Source: Plantago ovata
Taxonomy: Eukaryota > Streptophyta > Magnoliopsida > Lamiales > Plantaginaceae
Direction: 5' to 3'
Length of the DNA stretch: 64,000 nt
NCBI GenBank assembly: GCA_028274465.1
Contig: CM051458.1
Location: 33,182,692 to 33,246,691, forward strand
Below, in pieces: positions 44,384 to 55,377 of this stretch (position 1 is its first letter; every line of letters begins with the position of its first letter). The notes under the pieces were generated by a model. It saw nothing but the letters and a program-made list of their open reading frames with translations, was not told where the DNA came from and did not search any database. The translations under genes were made by a program, and so were the position numbers.

Positions 44384-45960
44384 TGTTAGGAAACTTGTAA
44401 TTTTGATAAGCAATTAACCATGCTAAATTAAGGAAAGTCCAGTAACTAGTACTCTTAAGGTCCATAGGAATTTAGAATTTTAAGGACATTGTAAAAGAGG
44501 AACGTTTGCTGAAGACTTAGAGTAGGTGCTAGATAGGTTAGTTTTACCGCTTATAATGTATCTTGTTTTCTGAAAAGAAATACAACCTATTGAAGCATTT
44601 GCTGATGATGTACTTTGTTTACACAAACAAACTATTGAAGCATTTAGATCCCTTCAGAAACTTGAAGAATTCGAAGATCTGAAGACTAGAAGATTTCTGA
44701 AGACTAGTATCTACAAAGGCACATGTTGCTCAGAAAGTGGAAACTTCAGCAACAACATTGCATAAGTGAAAATCTAAACGACAGAGTAGGTTGTGCTTGC
44801 TGAAACTGAGACTGACCACTTGCTGATAAACATTTGTGACCTCTTGCTGAAAGTACTTGTATTTGCGCTCCAATGTTACTGTTTGAAATTCATTCAAATG
44901 AGCATTAAATGCTAAGCATGCACGCGAAGGACATGAAGACTAGAAGACAAACAAAGGACACTGCTGAAAGTACAAAAGCAAGATAGTGACATCTTAAGGA
45001 ACAAAAGTCTTAGAATTTGAAATTCAAACGGCTCCTTATTTCACTATAAATAGAGGTCATCCGACAAAGAGTTGAAGTGTGTCAACAACGTGATCAAACT
45101 CTCACTTGTGCATAAACTCACATACCCTTCAAATACTCTTTACTGCCATTGATCCGTTCCAGGACTTAAAGCTTGAAAAAGCTACTTGTGAAGAAGTAGA
45201 ACTTACACGACTAAGAAATTAGTTAAGTGTTCTTTATTTCTTTCGAACAAGAACAAGTCTTGACACCAGAAACAATCAAACTTGTTTACTGCAAAGTATT
45301 CAAAGTTTTGTTTCTTAGATTACTTGTTGTAACTGAATAAGTTATAATTAAGTTATCTCATCCCAAACCACTCTAACTGAAAATACACCATTTCAGGCGT
45401 GATATTCAGGGGGAACTTAATCGAGCATAGTGTTGCTGATTAAAAGTCCAAAGTTTGGTGGAGAACAAGGTTTCGTTCTCTAGTTAGGTTGGAAACAAAG
45501 CAAGTGTGCTTTGGTTTCTGGTTGAATCGCTCTAGATAGGTGTTGTAAGGAACCTCAAACTTGTCTTAGTAGATTCAGTCCTAGAAAGGACAAAGTGGAT
45601 TAGTTGAGAGATTACGCCACTCTCAGATACCACTATAAAAGTGTTTGTGTGATTTACTTACTGCATTTAGTTTTCAGCAAAGCATATCTATATGTACACA
45701 GTCACTCACTTCACTTGCTGAAACTATCACTTACTGACAAAGCACTTATTGTATCAAAGACTTCCGCTCTCTGTTTTTAAGTATCAGGAAAACTAGTTAC
45801 TGTGAAGTAACTTGCTCTTGCTGAGAAAGTTAAGTATCAGCAAACTCATTACTGAAAAGTAATAAGTACTTGCTGAGAAAGTTTTTAAACGACGAAAGTT
45901 TGTAAAGACTATTCACCCCCCCCCCCTCTAGTCTTTTATTGTTGTTTAAAGGGACCAACA
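44384..45960 (+). repeat. C2-A 5' LTR
   Basis: 1,577 bp, TGTTAGGAAACTTG to GGGACCAACA. TATAAATA at 45045-45052, 11-C run at 45916-45926. It has an extra segment near 44528-44600 compared with the other copies. Confidence 0.93.
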
Positions 45961-45962
45961 AG

Positions 45963-45974
45963 TGGTATCAGAGC
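45963..45974 (+). promoter_or_regulatory. C2-A primer-binding site
   Basis: TGGTATCAGAGC, two bases after the LTR. Confidence 0.95.
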
Positions 45975-46073
45975 TGGAGGTTCTTTAACCTTCAGCACTG
46001 AACCTAGATCCCCTTAGGTGCTTTCCGTAAATCACTCTCACTTGATCAGTTTGGTAGTCTTTTTGCTGACAGG

Positions 46074-47060
46074 ATGTCTTTAGGAGATGCTACATCTTGA
46101 GGCCATTAGTGATGAAATGGTTACAGTCATTAATGATGGACCTATCAAAATCACTGAGGTTGAAAGAAGTTTTCCTCACAAAATCACAGAAGCTGGAAAG
46201 GAAACTATCTTAGGAGAACCAGTTGATACTGTCGTTCCAAAACCAAGAGAGGAATGGTCTTCCGACGAAGCCAAGAGATTCCATCTTGATGGCCAAGCAA
46301 GAAACATCATCATTCGATCAACTCCGGATACTATACAGTGCAAACTGTGGGGTGCTAAGACTGCTAAGGAAGCTTGGAAAATGGTTCAAGATCTTTGTGC
46401 TGGATCTGACAAAACCAAGGAAAACAAACTCGAAGTGCTGAAGTTAAAGTTCCAGAACTTTAAACAAGGTACAAATGAGTTGGACTTCAGATTCACAACT
46501 CTAGTTAGTGAAATGGCAGCCTTGGGTGTTGGAAATCTTTACTCAGATTCTGAGAAGCTGAAAACCATCATCAAAAGTCTGAACCAAGAATGGATCCACA
46601 CTCAGAATTTCTACTACAATCAAGGAATGCCAGACATTACACCAACAGAGTTGTTCTGTCATCTTGCTACTGTCAACTACGAGACAAAGCAAAGAGAAAA
46701 TGTGTTTGCTGAAAAATCGCAAAACATTGCTCTTGCTGCAAAGCCGTCATCTTCTGAAAAGAAGAATGATAAAGAGCCTGCTGAAGAAAATGCTTTGGTT
46801 GTTACAAACATGAAGAAATTCATCAGTAAGGAACTCGAAAGGCGAAAAGCAAAAGGAGAAGCTGATAAAGCATCTTGGTAACAACTACCATAAGTACAAG
46901 AATGCGACTGGCTCGCTGAACAAGCAAGCTCAGCAAGCAACCTCATCAGAAGAACCTGCAGTTGGAAATGATCTCTTCTTTTACTGAAAAAAGCCTGGAC
47001 ACTTCAAAGCAAATTGTCCTTTGCTGAAAGGCAAATCTGCTGAAAAGAAGAAGAAGTTCA
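46074..47060 (+). pseudogene. C2-A Gag
   Basis: Probable start ATG 46074 (MSLGDAT), a small frame change, then a long open part from 46087 (HLEAISDEMVTVINDGPIKI). UBN2-type Gag core: AKEAWKMVQDLCAGSD, LEVLKLKFQNFKQGTNELDF, LKTIIKSLNQEW. A stop at 46879 and a frame change precede the zinc knuckle near 46975-47015. Here the first cysteine codons are lost: TTTTACTGAAAAAAGCC gives a TGA where a Cys is expected before KPGHFKANC. The RNA-binding finger is therefore broken. Confidence 0.85.
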
Positions 47061-48350
47061 AAAGAGCTTTTATTGCTGAAGAAAAGAAGAAGCTTCAAGC
47101 AAAAATCGATGCATTATGCATTGATACTAGCTCCGAAGACAGTGAGGATGAAAGCTCAGACACTGACGATGAAGAAGCCACTCTTGACGTAGAGATTGGC
47201 AAGGAAGTTTGTGGAATAGCTATGGAAGCTTATCCGGATGTGTCAAACTACGAGTTCTGCCTCATGGCTGATCAGGTAAACAATCCTACCTCTGACTCTG
47301 ACTCAGAAAGTGAAGACGAGATTGACCTTGACAAGATTCAAGGAGAAATCGAAAGATTTGAGAAAATTCTGAGCTAACAGCAAGAGAAACTACAGAATGC
47401 TGAAACTCTGACCAAGCAGACTACTGAAAAGTATGTCTTGCTGAAAGAAGACACAGAAGAAAAGGATGCTGAAATAAGGCGTCTAAAGAAGTTGATTGCT
47501 GAAGCTACATAGAAGAATTCTCAAATGGCAATAGAATTGGAAGAGTATCAGTCCTCAATTCTAAAGTAACTCGCTGAAATCCAAGAGATGAAAAAGATGA
47601 AAATCAATTTCAAATCTTATGCTGATGCAAGTAATACACTGACTGAACTAAACTCTTATTTGAGAGATCCATCTCAGAAAGAAGGTTTAGGTGCAACGTA
47701 TGAAGGTGATGACGTAATAATCTTGAGTAAAGACAAATCACCGATTTTCTTTGTACGTGCTACTGATAGTGGTCAATCAGAACTCTATCAGTTTGGTCAA
47801 TCTAAGGTTGCTGAAAAATGCAATCAAGTACATACGACCGTAAAGCCCGCTGTTGCTACTCAAAGTAACAAGACTTTAAAAGGAAAACAGGTTGCTAAGA
47901 AGCAAACTGTAAAGAAAAAGGATGCTGTAAAGCATTCCGCCAAACAAGTTGCTGAAAAGCAATTTGTTAAGTCAAAAGGCAAGATTACTAAAAGTAATCA
48001 GAAGACCTTTACTGACAAACCTGAATCAAGTAAGGTTGCTGACACAAAAGCTCAGCATTCTCCGAAAAGTGGACTAGGTTTCAAAACCAAGCAAAGTCAA
48101 TTTTTTCACGAGTATAAGCAAAGTCAGCAAAGGTAATTCAAAGAGATGAACAAAATCAAGCCTAAGAGTTCTGAAAAGACTCAAAATGCTAGGGCTAGAA
48201 GGAACCTTGCTAGAAAAGAACTTACTCAAAACCTTCTAGTTCCTCAGCAAGTAGAAAACAAGTCAAAGTTGAAAAACTCAAGACTTGGGTTTCCACTGAA
48301 CGCATTCTTGAACATGTTAATAGACATCCAATATTGGATAATTAACTTGT
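47021..48350 (+). pseudogene. C2-A Gag C-terminal and linker region, charged
   Basis: Lys/Glu-rich, coiled-coil-like frames (EEKKKLQAKIDALCIDTSSED, MADQVNNPTSDSDSESEDEID) broken by stops near 47375, 47510, 47566 and 48134. They then lead into a Lys/Gln/Ser-rich segment. Many TTGCTGA words, read as AE, AD or LLK depending on frame. No recognised domain. Confidence 0.6.
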
Positions 48351-48563
48351 TTGCTCTTGATTGTGCAGACTTCAGCCACGGAGACAAACGATGCAATCCG
48401 GCACTTTGACAGTGGTTGTGGAAAGCACATGACGGGCAACAAGAATAACCTTATAAACTATAGACGGTGGTCTAAAGGTCCAACAATAAGGTTTGCTGGT
48501 GGAGGCTCCGGTTCTACAAAAGGCTATGGTGACGTGAAGTTAGGATGCATTACCATTACATGA
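48351..48563 (+). pseudogene. C2-A protease
   Basis: HFDSGCGKHMTGN has the catalytic DSG (48408-48416) and the usual HMTG of this copia group, followed by FAGGGSGSTKGYGDV. The frame ends at TGA 48561-48563; the downstream sequence (VLYVKNLKFNLFS) continues in phase. Confidence 0.82.
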
Positions 48564-48602
48564 GTTCTTTATGTCAAAAATCTTAAGTTTAATCTTTTCA
48601 GC

Positions 48603-49680
48603 ATGAGTCAGTTTGCTGACAAAGGATACTTCATCAAAATCAAAAGTGATGAATGTAAACTTATAGATTTCGAGACAAAGAAGGTTATTATGGTTGCAAG
48701 AAGATCAGGAGGCTTGTACACCGTAGATTGGTCTTCAACAATCGTTGAAAAATGCCTTGTCTCAGATCACGATTGCCTTGCTGAAAAAGCATGGTTATGG
48801 CATAAACGAACAAGTCATTTAAACTTCAAGACGCTGAATAAGCTGTCTAAAAAGGCACTTGTATTTGGATTACCTAAGGTTACTTTTAAGAAGGATGGTG
48901 TTTGCAATGCATGTCAGCAAGGAAAGCAAACCAAATCTTCTTTCAAGACCGTCAACTACAAAACCTTTACAACTATTGCACATGGACTTGTTTGAATCTT
49001 CTTCAACAAGCTATGCTGGTAAGAAGTATGGTCTGGTGGTGGTAGATGACTATTCAAGATTCACTTGGGTAGTATTTATCAAGCACAAATCTGAAACATG
49101 GACTGAAATACCTAACTTGCTGAATAAGCTTGAAGTCATGAAAAATGACAAGGTAAAAGTCATAAGGACAGACCATGGTACTGAGTTTGTAAACCAGTAC
49201 ATAACTGAATATTGCACTTCAAAAGGCATACAACATCAGTTATCCTCAGTAAGGACACCACAACAAAACAATATTGCTGAAAGGAAGAATCGTACCCTAA
49301 AAGAAGCCGCAAGAACAATGCTTGCTGACACTGAAAAAAATGAGGCTTACTGGGTTGAAGCTATTAATACCGCCTGTTACACTCAAAACAGATGTTTGAT
49401 TACTAAGGAATACAACAAAACTCCATATGAGTTGTTTGTTGGTAGACCTCCTAATATAACTCATCTAAGAGTATTTGGTTGTAAGTGTTTCGTTCTTAAT
49501 AACGGTAGAGAATACCTAAGAACATTTCAACCTAAGGCAGACGAAGCGATATTTCTTAGTTACTCCTTGCATAGTAAAGCTTATAGAGTTTACAACAAAA
49601 GGCACAAAAGATCGAAGAATCAGTGCATGTTGTATTCTACGAAAAGACACAAGGAGTGCCTGCTGAAGAAGAAATATTAG
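48603..49680 (+). pseudogene. C2-A integrase with GAG-pre-integrase domain
   Basis: WLWHKRTSHLNFKTL and CNACQQGKQTKSSF form the HHCC region. A one-base shift near 48980 leads to the core: HMDLFESSS, IRTDHGTEF, NNIAERKNRTLKEAAR. The D, D and E are present. The C-terminal part (GRPPNITHLRVFGCKCFV) is normal until a frame problem near 49600. Several conserved positions are occupied by TTGCTGA-encoded residues (IAERKNR where most copia integrases have VVERKNR). Confidence 0.88.
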
Positions 49681-50240
49681 AATGTATGAATAAGTTAATC
49701 ATACATGAGCAAAGAACTGAATCTAATGCTAGACAAATCAAGTCAATTGAACTAAATGATGATTCTGACAATGACTCTCCTCCCCGAAGTCATGACAAGA
49801 TAAATGTAGTTCACGACAAAGAATTTCCAGCAAAAGACGCAGTTGCTCCGGAAGTTGTTGAAACTATGCAACCTCCTGTGCCTGATGATGAGTTACCACA
49901 AACTAGCAATGTTGAACAAGCAGTTGCTGATGAACCTATCATAGCAGAGACACAAAATCCCAGTAGTACTGAACAAGTACATGCTGAAGAGTCACATGCT
50001 GATGAGCAAACATATCCAGATCCAACGAGCAGAAAACCTGTTAATAAATGGATTAGAGATCATCCCTCTACGGATATGATTGGTGATATTGATAAACGCC
50101 AAGTGACTAGATCCAAAGTTTCTGCTACTCATGGATTTGCTGAAGAAGCAACTATCGTAGAAGTAGAATCATTGTTCTCTTGCTTTGTTTCAGAAATTGA
50201 ACCTAAGACCATAGAAGAAGCTCTAAAGCATTCTGAATAG
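49681..50240 (+). pseudogene. C2-A linker between integrase and RT
   Basis: Starts in the frame overlapping the integrase end at 49623. Acidic and Pro/Ala/Glu-rich, ending with IGDIDKRQVTRSKV and EPKTIEEALKHSE, the usual lead-in to copia RT. Stops at 50238 and about 50289. Confidence 0.7.
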
Positions 50241-51110
50241 ATCAAGGCAATGCAAGAAGAACTGGATCAATTTGAAATGAACAAAGTCTGAAAACTTGTA
50301 CCACTTGTTGAAGGCAAGAAAGCTATTGGTACAAAGTGGGTGTTCAGAAACAAGCTGAGTGAGTCTGGTGAAGTAACAAGAAACAAAGCACGTTTAGTTG
50401 CTCAAGGTTACTGTCAGACTGAAGGATTGGACTATGATGAGTCTTATGCACCAGTTGCAAGATTGGATGCAATTAGGCTTTTCTTGGCCTTTGCTGCTCA
50501 CAATGACTTCATTGTTTACCAAATGGATGTTAAAAGTGCATTCTTGAATGGTGAACTTGCTGAAGAAGTCTACTTAGAACAACCCCCTGGCTTTGAACTT
50601 CCCTCAGAAACCAAGATGGTATACAAGCTTCAGAAAGCTGTATATGGTCTAAAGCAAGCACTAAGAGCTTGGTATGATACCTTGGCTAAGTTCTTGCTGG
50701 ACAATGGTTTCAAGAAAGGTGATGAACCATGATGTTAAAATACTCTTAGTTCAAATTTATGTGGATGACATAATTTTTGGATCTAAAGACAAGCAACTTT
50801 GTGATGATTTTGCCAAACTCATGACAAACAAATTTGAAATGAGTATGATGGGAAAATTGAATTATTTCCTAGGATTGCAAGTCAAGCAACTCAAAGATGG
50901 AATATTCATAAATCAAGCAAAGTATGCGAAAGAAATGCTCATAAAGTTTAGGATCAAAGAGGAAGAGAAACCTAAAAAGATCCCTATGAGTGTTGGTACC
51001 AAATTGGGGTATACTAAAGAAGATAAAAGTGTTGAAGAACACAAGTATATGAAGCTCATTGGTTCCTTGTTGTATTTAACAGCAAGTAGACCTGACATTC
51101 AGTATGCTGT
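50241..51110 (+). pseudogene. C2-A reverse transcriptase
   Basis: [68 protein letters not shown], then a frame change near 50730, and YVDDIIFGS (50758-50784) with the catalytic YVDD. SMMGKLNYFLGLQVKQ follows. Only a stop near 50730 and one shift disturb it. Confidence 0.9.
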
Positions 51111-51710
51111 TTGTGTGTGTGTGCAAGATTCCAATCTGATCCAAGAGAATCACACTACAAAAAGGCACTTAAGATACTGAAATATGCCAAAGGTACAGTC
51201 AATGTTGGATTATGGTATCCTAAAGATTCTGGACTTGAATTGGTTGGTTATTCTGATGCTGATCATGGAGGATCAACTCTTGATAGAAAAAGTACCTCTG
51301 GAAATTGTCAGTTTTTGGGTACTAGATTAATATCATGGTTCAGCAAGAAGCAAACCTGTGTTGCCAATTCATCTACTGAATCTGAGTACATTGCGGCTGG
51401 TTGTTGCACAGCTCAAATCCTATGGATTCAGCAACAATTAAGAGATTATGGTATTTCTGCAAAGAAAACACCAATCTTTTGTGATAATACGAGTGCTATT
51501 GCTATCACGCAAAATCCTAAATTTCACTCAAGGACAAAACACATTGATATTAGACATAATTTCATTAGAGATCATGTGGAAAAGGGAGATATTGAGGTTG
51601 TCAAAGTAGGTACTGATGATCAACTTGCTGACATCTTTCCCAAGCCCCTACCAGATAATAGATTCGCAATGCTCAGGTATAACCTTGGATTGATTGAATT
51701 ACCTCAATAA
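51111..51710 (+). pseudogene. C2-A RNase H
   Basis: YSDADHGGSTLDRKSTSG, SSTESEYIAAGCCTAQILW, FCDNTSAI and DDQLADIFPKPLP mark the copia RNase H. TAA at 51708-51710, followed one base later by the A-G LTR. Its entry is shifted one frame from RT near 51110. Confidence 0.9.
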
Positions 51711-51711
51711 G

Positions 51712-52849
51712 TGATGAACGTGTATTTTACACTTTCATTTGAGTCTTTTTTCACCAATTTATCTATCCTCTATGTTAATTTAGCTATCTTTTAGTGCATT
51801 TTATTAGAATAGTATCACGTTTTAGTTTGTATTATACAGGTTTTGGGTGAAAAATGAGGTTTTCCGGGCAATTATATCAAAGTGGACAAGGAATTGGTGT
51901 TCCGAAGGCATTTTTGGAGTATCTAGAAGATTCCGAATAGGATTTGAAGTCTAGGGGTCGAATCTGAAGGCTAAAAGGTCATTAGAAGGCAAAAACCGAG
52001 TCCGAAAAGGAAAAGAAATCCAAAAACGCGTCGAAAACGCGTGATCCGCCGACTGGAGGTCCCGGGCGACTCGCCCCACACCTGCCGAATCCCTATATAT
52101 AGTTGCTCAGTTTTTTCCGTTTTTCATACTTTCTCAGACCTTTTCTCTCACCTTTCTCATTAGGTTTAGGTAGGAATTCTCCAGAGCCTGTTCTGGGGAT
52201 TCTTAGCATAGGAGATACTTTTTCTTATCGTTTTGGAGCTTGTAAGACCGCGATTCTTCGGAGATTGACAACCTTCGGTAATATTGTATCTTACAGTTTT
52301 TCTATTTATATTTATTTATCTTTCAACATGTTTTCATTCAATCTTGCTATGATTTCTGTTGATTGCATGACATCTATGAGTAGCTAAACTTATCGTTGGT
52401 GATAGTATGTGATTTCTTAGCGAAGGGTTAATAATAATGTTGATGACTGTAAAGCGAATTAGACTTTGAGTTATTGCTTTATTTCTTTGATCTATCTAAA
52501 ACCTCTATCTTCGTAGTGTTGAATAATAACGGAACACAATTGGACAATTCATTGATCAAAGATCTCTATGCAAAACGATCGGGTACTTCATGCATGATTA
52601 TTAACTTGCTATGCTTTGAATGATCATACTATCACTAACCTCCATTATCTGATAAGAAAAACATGTGTTAAGTAGTTTGTTGATTTTATAGTTTAAGTTA
52701 GATTAGATAAAGCTAGTTATAGTCCTTAGAAATCGACACTCGAGGTTATTTTACTGCTACACTACGATTTTCGTTGTAGTTGTGAATTGCCTTTGGCTAA
52801 ATACAAATTTATTTGATTAATTAGAATCTGACAAATTCTACGTTCATCA
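51712..52849 (+). repeat. A-G 5' LTR
   Basis: 1,138 bp with a 10-bp terminal inverted repeat, TGATGAACGT...ACGTTCATCA. TATA box CCTATATATAG near 52092-52102, preceded by a decayed GC palindrome (CCCGGGCGACTCGCCCCAC, near 52066). Confidence 0.93.
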
Positions 52850-52852
52850 AAT

Positions 52853-52870
52853 TGGCGCCGCCGGGGACAA
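52853..52870 (+). promoter_or_regulatory. A-G primer-binding site
   Basis: TGGCGCCGCCGGGGACAA; a variant of the Athila-type site. Confidence 0.8.
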
Positions 52871-53039
52871 TACTCCTTTTTCTGTTTAGCTTTTATTTAT
52901 TTTCAGCACTCAATTCCTAGTCCTAGTAGTATTAGTCTTTTTCGATTTTATAGTGGTTTCCAGAAATTTTCTTGATTTTCGAGACTTCTAACGAGACTAA
53001 ATTTTAGTTTTGAGTTACTCATGTTCCAGATTTCCAGGT

Positions 53040-53956
53040 ATGACGACCTTGAAAGCTCGCTTGACGCCTACGTTCTCGTAAGTCAAGAAAGGGTCATCTA
53101 TATACTTGGAAGAAGAGTTATCGGGGTATGAGGTAACGAGTTCTGTAGTGAGAAGGATACCGAGGTTCGAAGATGGAGTGGGGATGAATCTGTTAAGCTT
53201 CATCAGGTCCTATGAGGAAGAAATAGCAAAATTTCCAGCAAAGGGGTTCACCGAGGACCAATTATGCAGGAAATTATTTTCTTTTGCTCTGGGATATGAA
53301 CCGAGGATTTGGATAGCAAGGTTAGCACCAGGATCACTAAGAACCTGGAGCAAAGTAGTAGAGGAGTTCTTGGCGCGTTTCATGCCTTACCATGAGACGA
53401 TTGCACTGCGGAATCGGATCGAACACTTCAAGCAAGGAGAGTACGAGCGGTTCTGTGACACCTATGAACGTTTTGAGCTGTATAAACGTGAGTGCCCCCA
53501 TCACCGTTTCGACGACGGGGAGCTGATTTGGTATTTTGTTGGTGGTCTACGCGATGATGTCAGGCTTCAAGTGGATGGGATGTGTGGAGGATTAGAAGAA
53601 TGTACAGTTGAAGAGGCAGAGAAGGTCTTTCAAAAGTACGCTAATGGATCTGCACAATCCGAGAAGATAATGTCGAGTCAAGTCACCAACGTATATTCAA
53701 ATCGGGGCGAAACTGACGGCTTATAAGAAGGATATTCTGAAGACGAAGATATCAGTGAAGAGGAGGAACTTGCGTTTTACGCAGGGATTAGGGCCATTGA
53801 GAGTGTTTTCGAGATAGCACACGCAGGGCAAGCCGAAAACAATCTTCGCATCGAAAAGGCTTTTGAAGCGGTCGAAGTAACCGAGCAACTTATCAAGGAG
53901 CTTAGCCTGTTGAAGTGTGAAAGTGCGGGACAGCAGTCGAAGACGCCCCCCTGGAA
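53040..53956 (+). pseudogene. A-G Gag
   Basis: ATG 53040 (MTTLKARLTP), a TAA at 53079-53081, then open from there: FSFALGYEPRIWIARLAPGSL, FMPYHETIALRNRIEHFKQGE, ERFELYKRECPHH, WYFVGGLRDDVRLQVD. A second in-frame TAA at 53724-53726 precedes a helical segment (EGYSEDEDISEEEELAFYAG) that runs into the GC-palindrome array. This Gag is only distantly similar to the NA-G Gags although the LTRs are close. Confidence 0.82.
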
Positions 53957-54082
53957 GTGGGGGGCGAACCGCCCGGTGTGGGGGGCGAATCGCCCCCCAC
54001 AGACAGAGATTTTGGGGCGACTCGGCCCTCCCCAGGCGACTCGCCCGAGGTAGGGGGCGAATCGCCCCCCAGCTCCAAGGGA
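53941..54082 (+). repeat. GC-palindrome array inside A-G coding sequence
   Basis: Copies GGGGGCGA/A/TCGCCCCC at 53981-53997 and 54053-54069, plus partial ones. They encode GESPP or ANRPP depending on frame. The gag frame shifts to the protease frame inside the array, so the array is probably the cause of the shift. Confidence 0.7.
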
Positions 54083-55377
54083 CTGGACGACCCCAGTTCC
54101 CCCGTTTTGACACCTGAAGCTGATCCCGAGCCACTTCCAACTGTTACAACCGAGGAAACTGAGTACGAAGAAGTGAATCTACTACTCCGTGGAGGAAAGA
54201 TGACCAAAGTTCCTAACTTCGTGCGTCCTAAACGTGTTGAATCTACTGGGACCGGAAATACAGAACCAAGCACAAAACAAGAGGTTAGCGAAAGTTCCAA
54301 AGAACCTCAAGAAGTTCCAGAGAAGGATGATGAACCAAGACCATCTGTAGAAGACATGGGTAATGATGAAGTCGAAGTAGGAACTCCTACGCCAGCAGTA
54401 CTTCACAAATCTGCTAATCCATATGTACCTCCGAAACCACATGTACCATTCCCAAGTCGGATCAAGCCAGCCAAGAGGGATATTCAAGAGTCACCTCTAT
54501 TCCAACGCCTCTCAAAGGTTGAAGTCAATGTGCCTCTCTTGGAGTTAATCCAAAACATTCCGGCTTATACGAAATTCTTTCGTGAGATGAAGAACAAAAG
54601 GGTTACTTCAGGAAAGGAAGTTAATGGGGTTGAAACGATCAACTCAATTGCCGGATTACCTGTGAAGAAGAAAGATCCTGGAAGTTTCATCATCAACATC
54701 GCTTTGGGGAATGGTCGAACCACGAAGGCAATGCTTGACTTAGGGGCTAGCATTAACTTAATGCCCTATTCGGTATACAAGGCCCTGGATCTCGGAGAAT
54801 TGACACCAACCGATATGGTTGTCCAAATGGCGGACCAAAGTGTGAAGAAGCCAGTCGGGATAATAGAGGATATCCTTGTGAAGGTGGACAAATTGATAAT
54901 TCCAGCTGATTTTGTAGTAATGAAGTCTGCAGACGAGATAAAGAGCCATATTCGCGAGCACGTAGTACTACTTGGGAGACCATTCATGGCAACTACCAAC
55001 ACATGCCTTGAACTTAAGGGCAAGAAAATAACCATGGAGGTAATGGGTGAGAAGATTGAATTGGTAGGATGTAGCATCGGAGATAAGGAAGTCGTAGAAG
55101 AGTTAAACTTTGTCGATTGTTATGATTCCGTGATTTTCGAATTTCATCATTACTATGATAATCGTGAACCACTTGAGGAGGCACTAACCATGCAGACTGA
55201 GACATGCTACATGACCGAAGAAGCAAGGGAACTAATTGAAATAATGGATAGCACCCCAGAAATTCCCGCAAGAGAAGAAGTGTTTGAACCTTTAGATGAA
55301 GAAGAGGAAGAAAGTAAATTTCCTGAAGAGCCTAGCTTAGAATTAAAGCCACTTCCTGCGCACCTCAAGTATGTCTA
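53957..55377 (+). pseudogene. A-G protease region
   Basis: Acidic linker, VNLLLRGGKMTKVPNFV, PFPSRIKPAKRD, then the retropepsin-like domain. AMLDLGASINLMPYSVYKAL contains DLGAS at 54737-54751, the Athila-type active site; VVLLGRPFMATT follows. It ends in a conserved LPAHLKYVY segment, where the solo D LTR interrupts it. Without the insert the frame continues directly at 57997. Confidence 0.85.

Larger units (their letters stand above)
44384..51711 (+). mobile_element. C2-A: gag-pol copia element, 3' part beyond the window
   Basis: 5' LTR 44384-45960, tRNA-Met-type primer site, gag, protease, integrase, RT and RNase H up to 51710. It is cut at 51711/51712 by the A-G gypsy element, so its 3' region and LTR must lie past 64000. 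Its LTR matches the ORF3-bearing C2 copies. Long C-run and LTR style suggest a Sirevirus/Maximus-like lineage (tentative). Confidence 0.88.
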
